Shown here: piece after piece, positions 56,725 through 64,000 of the stretch
How positions within the stretch are numbered: the first letter of the stretch is position 1
Layout: each line of letters starts with the position of its first letter
Assembly: GCA_021209875.1 (NCBI GenBank)
Contig: JAGYVD010000006.1
Location: 186,001-250,000 of the forward strand
Direction of reading: 5' to 3'
Origin: Rosellinia necatrix
Lineage: Eukaryota; Ascomycota; Sordariomycetes; Xylariales; Xylariaceae
Length of the DNA stretch: 64,000 nt
Translations under genes and position numbers: made by a program
Notes under the pieces: model-generated
Seen by the model: only the letters and a program-made list of their open reading frames with translations
What the model was told of the DNA's origin: nothing
Databases searched by the model: none

Positions 56725-58981
56725 TCACGATCCGATGCGGCAGAGCGGCCCGTCCTGAGTAGGCAAGCCATGGTCAACCGTCCTGACAACCCAATCTTCG
56801 CTCCCGACGCCAACGGGGGTATAGAATAAGTTCCAGGGATCCCAGCTCGTTTTCAAGTTGGCGAGCCTCGGGTAATTGTTCCCGAAGAACGCCTTCTGCC
56901 ACTCCGGCTCCTCGATGTCGGCTTCGTTCACGTAGGATCCGCCCTCCGGCGTAGCTTGTCGGATCTGGTCCATGTATATGTTGAACCGCGCGTGCGCATC
57001 CCGTACGCCCTGCGCCGAGAGGCCCCGCAGATTCGTGCCCTCAAAGATATCCGCATGCATCACTGCAACGTCAAAGAATCAGCCGATGATCTGGCAGCCG
57101 TTATAAGAAGAATCTGGTGGGGGGCCTTTTTATGCTCTGAGAATGCATCCCGTGATGTTATGCAGCTCTCGAGGTAAAACATGGATCTACCCAGGTCGGG
57201 CCATGCGGTGCAGCTAACAGATGCGAGGGGCGAGGTGAGGCCAAGGGACGGTTTTTCATGCATGCTAGAACTCACCGCCGATGCGGAACGCCGGGTTCAC
57301 GGCGCTGTCGCGGCCCGGATACCCGGCGACCTCGAGGCTGGGGGCCATGTTGATTCCGTGGAACATGTACCCGGCCTCGACAGTATTCCGGATCGCCCTC
57401 TGCGTGGCAGCGAAGCGGCCCGCGTCCTCGAAGCTCACGCGGGGGAATATCCGGCTAGCGAAACGCCCCCCGTTGCCCGGCGTGTCGCCAACACCGTGCC
57501 GGACGTCTTCCCAGTTGGAGGCCTGTGTCACGCTGGAAGCGGGGACGTCGATACCGAGGCCCATGATGCGGTCGTACAACGGTTTGACAAACGCAGTGAG
57601 CTGCGTGGCAGACATCCCCGGCATCTCTATGGTAGCGGAGAATCTAGCTCCCGGCGGAGCGCTGCTACCTGATTCGGGGGCGATGCGTGTCACTGAGCTA
57701 TATGCCGTGCCCCCGTTGTCAACAATATCAAGTCCAAACCTATGGTATGCATCGAATGCCGCCCAAAAAGGTCCGGTGGCGTTTGCGGGAGCATTTCTAA
57801 CCGGCTGGATGGAGAAGCTAAGCGAGGAGCTAAGGACAGAGGTCGCAGGGTGGGCTTTGACGATGGCCGAGGTGATGATGCCGTACGTGCCTATGTGCGC
57901 ATATATCCTCGTTAGCCCTTGGCCCCCGTGATGGAGGCTTTGGAGATTAAGGTAAGAAACACCACTTACTCCCGCCTCCTCCCCGCAGTGCGAAGAATAA
58001 GTCCGTATTCTGGTTCACGTCTGCTGTCACAAACCGTCCATCGGCGGTAACAACATCCAGGGACAACACTTGGTCGGCCCCCATCCCGAAAGTCGAGGCG
58101 AGTGCCGAGTGTCCCCCACCCATAATCCAGCCCCCATACGCACCAACTGTATAAGGACCAGCAACCAAGACCGTCATATTATACCTTGCCATATAAGCGA
58201 ACAACTCCCAGCTCTCGAGTCCCGCTCCAACACGGGCAGCCATCCCATGGTACTCCCCAATGCTGTACTCGGGAAGGAACTCGAACGGCTTCAGCCAATG
58301 TGTCCAAATGCTCAGAGCCCCGAGGCCCGTCGAACGCCCATAAAAGTCGTGACCCGTGTTTCTAGTACTATCAGCCTTGGATTCACCCCGAGTAGCATTA
58401 CCTCGTCCTACCAGACTGATACTCCGAGGGGCGCGTTCCACTCACTTGACAACCAGTCTGACGTGCTTGTTCCTCGCAAAGTTCACAGCTGCCTGGATCT
58501 GCCTGACCGTCGTTACATTGACGACGTAGCTAGGAAAACCGCCCTGCGTGCAGCTGAGACCTGTCGTACTTGCCGAGGCGTAACACGTGTCACCCTCTGG
58601 CCATGTGGTGAGGACGGTGAGTGGGTCATTGATATAGAAACGAGACGAGCTCGTGTTGCGGAGCAGGAAGTTGCATTGGTTCGTATTCTTCAAAGGGCCG
58701 TCGTAGCAGACCGCGGCCGCCGGTACGGGCTTGAGAAGGGCACCGTCGAGAGTGCTGTTCAGGCGTGCCCATTCTGCTTCAGAAGGCCAGGTGGCCGTGC
58801 CTGGGTAAGATTTACATTCTGGTCCGTCATATACAGGGCTCGCTGTAGATCTGTCCCCGAATGCGATAGCGGGGAAGTTGCCAACGTCGCCCTCTCGGAG
58901 TACCGTCGCCTCGAAGGGAAAGTTAATGCAGCTGATCCGTGAGATGGAAAATAGGATACTAGTAACGATAGGGGGACGCAT
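56725..58981 (-). CDS. Secreted FAD-linked oxidase (berberine-bridge-enzyme-like)
   Basis: Exons 58981-58446, 58361-57970, 57890-57276 and 57062-56725 encode 626 residues; introns are 84, 79 and 213 bp. The N-terminus is a moderately hydrophobic, possible signal peptide (VTSILFSISRISCINFPF). The FAD-binding PCMH domain follows: GGFPSYVVNVTTVRQIQAAVNFARN, then NTGHDFYGRSTGLGALSIWTHWL, whose His is the likely covalent FAD anchor, and GGWIMGGGHSALASTFGMGADQ. The second covalent Cys of bicovalent berberine-bridge enzymes is absent. The C-terminal BBE segment is YPRLANLKTSWDPWNLFYTPVGVGSEDW. Such enzymes oxidise sugars, alkaloids or fungal secondary metabolites; the substrate is unknown and no biosynthetic backbone gene is near. 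The third intron is unusually long, but its joins (IGG, then VMHADIFEGTN) keep the frame. Confidence 0.88.
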
Positions 58982-60245
58982 GATTGTTCGGGAATATAGG
59001 GCATGTGGTGGGTTGGGGTTTTATTTCTTATTGGGTATACGACGCGTCAACCCGCGATGGGAAGATCCTCGTTCGTGTTCATATATACCAAGGCATATCT
59101 ATCATTAAACTTGGTAAAAGTTGGCGAAATCGACGAGCGTCATACCTCCCTAGGTAGCTCGACATATCCGTGGGTATACGTCCCGCAACGCCGGCATTGG
59201 AACCCAAACCATGGTTTCGTGCGCTCGATGGAACACTGCCATACACTCTAAAGCTTATGTAAAAATGACAACTCTCCCCTAAAATGCCATCAACTTCCCC
59301 GCGGTAGCTCTTCTCTCGCATGCTAATTCTCGACAGACCTCCTGGTCTAGAGGCGGAACACCAAGTCCTAGATACGGCCGTGCAAGTCATTGGCCCATGC
59401 ACGCGGCAGAGCGAGATATTTATCCCGGTTTTTGGGTGTCGAGACAGCCCGTCCCGCATGAGAGATAGATTACGAATGGAAGAGTAACACATTAGATAAT
59501 ATCTGACAATACTATGAGACATGGGTCCAGAGCTGTATCGAGTGTAGCATCCCCATCGTCGCAACGTCAATCATATACCCGGCTTAGATGTCTAAGTAGG
59601 TAGTTAGTATCGCCAGGGCAGAATCTTGGTTACAATGCACACCGATAGAATGCTACCTAACGCTTGTAGACGACCTGGTTCAGATGGATCCAGGTACCTC
59701 CTGGCTACCCAACTCGCTCGATCCTCATTTACCCCGTGCTGACTTGGGGATGCATATCTTTCTATAGATTTCAGCTGGCCTCGGGCGGCCAACCCTCGGG
59801 CTATCTGGGCGTGTACGACAGAATCTTGTTTACTGAATAAGGCAATATTGAGCAGAAGATCGACTGGCGGGGAAAATATTTGTTTTTAGAACACGTTCCA
59901 GAATGTCGGTATTCACTTGAGGAGGTCTATTCCAAGGCATGCCTCCCGCACAACACAAGCCCCGCGGGCTCTTTCATCAGGTTCGGAGGCGGGGAGTTTT
60001 TTTTTTGGAATGTGAATGTAAGCAAGCAAGCAAGCAAGCGGGGAGGGTTGGATAGAGGAGCAATTATGGTCACGGCGAACAGCCCATGCCGCTATTGTAT
60101 TCTCTCTCCCAATAAAACAATCTGAAAAATCTATCGAGTGCCAGGCTCCCACCCCTCCCCCTTCCTCCCCCAACCAGAAAGCAAACCCTGCAGCGGTCCT
60201 CCCATACCTCTATCTATACCCAACACTACCAACGCAAATCCCCAA
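58982..60245. other. Intergenic region, no gene seen
   Basis: Promoter side of the oxidase and 3' side of the phosphatase, both on the minus strand. A GCAA repeat (about five units) lies at 60020-60039, and a GGTAGTTA motif at 59599-59606. No supported frame. Confidence 0.55.
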
Positions 60246-61656
60246 TCAGGCCTCGGGGGTCGGGGTAGCGGTCGCGAAAACAACCGCGGCCGCGGCGTCC
60301 GAGCACACACATCCCTGGCCCGCGATACCCGTAGCGGGCGGGGCCCGACACGTAACCTCGGACGTGAAGGACTGGATGGTGGTAGTCGTCGTCGGCGGGC
60401 GGACGGTGCGGGCCTCGACGAGGGCGGGGATGGCCTGCCCCGTGGACAGGCGGAAGGCGCGGTGGCCGAGGACGCGCAGGGCGACGGAGATCTGGCCGGA
60501 GTGCGTGGTGAGGCTGACCCAGGTGGCGCCCGCGTCGCGGGCGAAGATGTCGTCGAGGGCGACCTTGGCGCGGCGGACCTCGGCCTCGTCCGTCTCGCCC
60601 TCGCCCTCGCCCTCGCCCTGCGCGTCGCCGCCGCCGCCGCCGCCGCGCCACAGCGGGTCAGCCTCGGCGAAGCCGGCCTCGAACGCGAAGCGCGGGAACA
60701 GCGCCGCCAGCCGGGCCCGGCCGGAGCGCGCGTCGCACGAGCGCACCGAGATGCCCTCGCGCAGCAGCTCCTTGATCGTCGGCCGGAAGGGCCGCCCCGC
60801 CGGCAGCGGCAGGCCCGCGAACGTCAGGTCCGCCGTCATCGCCGACCGCGTCAGCGGGCTGCTGTAGTACGCCTGCGGCGCTGGGATCTTCTCGGCCGCC
60901 AGCGCGTGCGCCCAGAAGGCGTTCGACTTGGCGCACTGCGCCAGCCCGGCCTCCGTGAGCATCGCGTCCCGCCAGACCACCGTTCCGTTCCCGTCGAGCG
61001 GGCCCCAGTAGCACTTTTTATTCTCATTTCTTTTTATTAGTAATGATTTTTTTATTTTTTATTTTTAGTATATATCTCATCCTGGTTCGTGTTCCATAGC
61101 TTCAATGCTTGGGGGAGAAGGGGAGCGGCATGTGAGTGCCGTAGTATGAAAGAATATACCTAGGTAGGTAGGTAGATAGGTACTTACGTTCCACGCCGGA
61201 GTGCCGTAGTAGCTCTCGGCGGCGTTGTGGTATCCCTCGCCGTGACGGGCCATGAACAGGACTTTATACTGCGTGTCCTTGCCGGCGCCGCGGTTGAGGG
61301 TATTCACGTAATTCTCAAAACGCTGCCATTGCGTCTTCTTCCCGTGTCGGTCGAACTCCTTGTCGGTGGGATACGATCTATTTAGGAGACCGTAGTTTAC
61401 CGTCGTCTATAAAATATCGTCAGTACTTGGAGTATTTAACGGACGCGGTCGCGTTCGAGGGGACGAGAAGCCGCACATAGTCGAACGTCGAAGGGTCTGT
61501 GGCCGGGTCATCCTGTAAAAAGAATCCGCCAACCGTAGTGTATTCGATGGTCGATTTCTGCCCGTCGTGTTGGCCCTGTTCCACCGACTCGTCCCATTCC
61601 CGAGCCAGCGAAGCCGTGCCGAACGAGAGCAGCGCGAGGACTGATGTAGCCAACAT
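60246..61656 (-). CDS. Secreted histidine phosphatase (phosphoglycerate-mutase-like family)
   Basis: Exons 61656-61477, 61406-61188 and 61013-60246 encode 388 residues. The joins give TFDYTTVNYGLLNRSYPTD and GTPAWNCYWGPLDGNGTV, continuing the family sequence. The signal-like start is MLATSVLALLSFGTASLA; an upstream in-frame ATG at 61707 exists. The histidine phosphatase motif FMARHGEGYHNAAE carries the His that becomes phosphorylated. A second catalytic His lies in WVSLTTHSGQISVALRVLG. YYSSPLTRSAMTADLTF is the usual SPL(x)R segment. A Gly/Glu-rich insertion (GGGGGGDAQGEGEGEGE) extends a loop. After the domain, a Thr/Pro tail contains Cys (TCRAPP, GCVCSD). It is probably an extracellular phosphatase related to Pmu1-like fungal proteins; the substrate is unknown. 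The second intron (174 bp) is AT-rich near its end. Confidence 0.85.
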
Positions 61657-62381
61657 GATGATGTGGCCTGGTAAAAATGTGTTGGCGACGGAGAGAATCG
61701 GCGACAATTTGGCTGGCAGGCATAAAATGAGTAACCAGACAACTACCGAACCTACCTAGGTAGCTACCAACTAGGTAATACCTAATGTATCTACGAACAT
61801 ACATGCCTCTCTCTCTGTACAGGACCTTCCAGATCGGACAGGGCACAGTTCGGCCAAGACCGACTAACGCAATTCAATAGCTACGAGGGAACGAATATGT
61901 AGTTACATATGCATGCATGTGTGTAAATCAATTTGGCTTTAGCGGTGAGCTAGGTTATTTATTCCATCCGTTCCGTCATGTTAACTGCTAGTTAACATAT
62001 CCGCTTCGCAATATACATAACTGCACTGCTTATAATTGCGATGGGATCCAAGGTAAAGTTGGCGTATAGGCCTACTGCAAGCTGCCCCGCTCAGGACCTC
62101 GGCTTGCTTGTTGAATAGTCCTGCCAGGCTAATTGACCAATAGATTGGCGGTCTAAAGACCAAGCAAGGATCAACTAGATTTTAGGAATGTAAGTAGGTA
62201 TATATATAAGTAGTTACTTAAAGTACTGTGCATATCATTTTTGATATGATCATCACTTATTACCACGCTCACCCTCACGCCTTGTTGGGCGGGAAAACAT
62301 CACACCTGACACTAGCTATGTGTATATAAATATTCAAGCGTCTTTAGAAATACTATGAAAATTTATCTTCCGAGCAATGCA
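61657..62381. other. Intergenic region, no gene seen
   Basis: Upstream of the phosphatase start and downstream of the ArAE-like gene. It contains CCTACCTAGGTAG-type motifs at 61750-61790. A possible last small exon of the ArAE-like gene at 62409-62382 adjoins it. Confidence 0.5.
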
Positions 62382-62510
62382 TCATGTTCCTCTTCTTTTC
62401 CTCCAAAAACTGAAACGTCTGATATTATTTCCTCTTTATCGCGAAGTCACAGTCGGATCTGATTCCCGTTAGTAGCGGTCAGCCGAGATGGATGGTTAAT
62501 CGCGATACAC

Positions 62511-64000
62511 TTACCCTTGCTCACCCACGATTATCTTGGTATACTTCTCAAGTTGTTTAGCCTGTTCCACGCAGCCCGTCAAGCTATCGTTATACGAATA
62601 ACTATAAACCTGCCCCAACCTAGCTTTCCGCCGCTCCTCCATGCTACTGTCCCTTTCACTGGTATCGTGTCGTCTCTCGAGCTCGGATGCTCGGTCGAGG
62701 AGGCGCTTCCTAGCGACAGCGGCACTAGGCAGGTATTTCTGCAAAATGCACAATTAAGCACACCGAGGCGAAAATTCCTGTGAGGCGGGGAGGGAACCCA
62801 CCGGTACGGGTCTGTCAGCACGCAGCGCTCCCGACAGAATATAAAGATTAGTCAAAACCGTTGCGATTTCATCACGCCGGTAATTGAGAAGCTCTATGGA
62901 TGCGGCGGAACCGTCCCCAATGAATTGGGGGTGGTAATATAGGGAAGATTGCCGCACCGTGACGATGTGGTCGAAAAACTGCTCACATGCGCTGGATAGG
63001 GATTATAGGTTAGCGATTGCATATTACCATACGACGTACACGCATCGGGGGGTTACTCTTAGCTCATGAGCAGGGCCGTTAGAAGTAAATCCTTTAATTG
63101 CGTATAACGTGGCGGAAAGAAGAATTGAAAATGTATGCTGACCTAATGAGCGCTGCGTATGGTAAGGGATCAAAAGGGGCGCGTAAGCGGATTTCATGGC
63201 GCGTTAAGCCCTGGGATTATTAGCACCGAAAGCGTATCCAAAGTCAAGACTGGGATGTCTACCAGTAGCTGCCTAAGCCTCACGAAGCCTTCTCGCAACC
63301 GTCCTTCGAGAATTTCAGAGGCCTGGATGGTGTGTTCCGCGGGTGCGTCTCCCCCCTCGTAGTATACATATTGCGATACGATACCTATCTTGGTTAGTCA
63401 GACGTTGCGGTTATTAGAAAAGGGCCGGGGAATGCCAACTCCTGTAAACTATGCTGCAGTTAAACATCATCGACGCTATCCCTTTGCGAAGATCATGGCG
63501 AGCGACGAACGGCCAAAGAATCCAGTTTACAATGACCGATGCAACAACTCCGAATACCATTAACGCCCCTTGGGTTGCTGCAACTCGTGTTACCGGCGGT
63601 CTATCACCTTCAGCCGCTTCTGGCGGGAATACATCTCGTGGGAGGGAATCATATAGAGATAACTCTGAGAGGGATACTACTGTAAATGAGAGGGAGCCGA
63701 CTAATCCCGATCTCTGCAACATTGTTAGTACTAGTCAGGAGCGTGATTTTGTGTTTGCTTACGGGGTGTGTACTTTGAGTGTACCTATACATCATGGGAA
63801 GCATCTACAAGAGTAGGTAAGTAGTTGTCATTCCGAGCCGAGCTTTAAAGATTGAAGGAAGCATGCGTGTACAATATTGTTAATATGCGTTTATATATGG
63901 GATGTAAGATGAAGAGCGTAGGGTTGGCACGAAAGTCAATGCATACGAATATTGTAGCAAGTACTGCCATGAGATATGGATTCCCATCCCCAGCCGCATA
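62511..64000 (-). CDS. ArAE_2/DUF2421-family membrane transporter, 3' part
   Basis: The gene is cut by the right window edge; its 5' part is missing. Exons on the minus strand are 64000-63947, 63804-63763, 63713-63440, 63384-63263, 63210-63143, 62991-62802 and 62738-62511, together 978 coding bases ending in a stop. The joins give ATIFMLPMMYRYTQSTHPRS, IVYRSIVSQYVYYEGG, QLLGLTRHEIRLRAPFD and RADRPVPKYLPSAAVARKRL. These match the fungal aromatic-acid-exporter-like family (PF10334, related to yeast BRE4). Membrane segments include GDGNPYLMAVLATIFMLPMM and GALMVFGVVASVIVNWILW; the C-terminal half is a cytosolic helical domain. A GTAAGT donor overlaps the stop, so a longer form using 62738-62515 and 62409-62382 is possible. 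Two donors (GTTGGC, GTCAGC) are weak and rest on frame continuity. The substrate is unknown. Confidence 0.82.

Noticed and set aside
58070..58942. 290-residue plus-strand open frame opposite the FAD oxidase
   Set aside because: No domain; it runs across exons and an intron of the clearly recognised minus-strand gene.
60138..61040. 300-residue plus-strand open frame opposite the phosphatase
   Set aside because: It is Arg/Gly/Ala low-complexity sequence from the antisense of a GC-rich exon; the minus strand has the catalytic motifs.

Overview
The window is nuclear DNA of a filamentous ascomycete (Pezizomycotina, most likely Sordariomycetes). The main evidence is the short introns (mostly 49-150 bp) with GT..AG ends and CTAAC/CTGAC-type branch points. 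Others are GC-rich third codon positions in several genes, wide intergenic gaps full of microsatellites, and one very AT-rich block of the kind left by repeat-induced point mutation (RIP). The recognised families fit: CE16 esterase, fungal RNase H, GDS1-type winged helix, NOT1, Oms1-type methyltransferase, berberine-bridge oxidase and ArAE_2 exporter. I see no plasmid, phage, CRISPR, rRNA or convincing tRNA. Exon coordinates were worked out by hand from splice signals, reading-frame continuity and family resemblance.

Layout. 1-304: 3' end of a CE16 esterase. 1.2-2.1 kb: RNase H-fold protein. 3.8-4.8 kb: Ser/Thr-rich single-pass membrane protein. 6.4-7.5 kb: S66 LD-carboxypeptidase-like protein, convergent with an acyl-protein-thioesterase-like protein (7.66-8.63 kb) that lacks its nucleophile and changes frame in a repeat. 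8.6-12.2 kb: gene-poor. 12.2-14.3 kb: six-exon sulfatase. 14.3-21.4 kb: gene-poor block with a 5' fragment of a sugar transporter and the 2.6-kb AT-rich block. 21.6-24.2 kb: three-exon protein with an NLR-like N-terminus and ankyrin repeats but no nucleotide-binding domain. 24.6-26.4 kb: IMPACT-domain protein. 27.2-28.7 kb: Oms1-like methyltransferase. 29.6-30.9 kb: GDS1-like protein with a frame-shifted middle block. 30.9-36.7 kb: gene desert with a 14-copy decamer array. 36.7-37.7 kb: weak, possibly relic coding pieces. 38.35-40.5 kb: seven-exon MFS transporter. 42.2-43.0 kb: small zinc-finger protein. 44.7-46.8 kb: four-exon cation/proton antiporter. 47.7-54.6 kb: NOT1, scaffold of CCR4-NOT. 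56.7-59.0 kb: secreted FAD-linked oxidase. 60.2-61.7 kb: secreted histidine phosphatase. 62.5-64.0 kb: 3' part of an ArAE_2 membrane transporter running off the right edge.

The genes do not form one pathway. They mix housekeeping functions (NOT1, IMPACT, GDS1, Oms1-like) with accessory ones (secreted hydrolases, transporters, an oxidase). The accessory stretch from about 8.6 to 24.2 kb looks like a RIP-affected compartment bordering conserved genes. The observations most worth checking are the NLR-like protein without a nucleotide-binding domain beside that compartment, two proteins missing a catalytic residue (RNase H Glu to Lys; thioesterase-like Ser to Gly), and two genes whose reading frame changes inside simple sequence.
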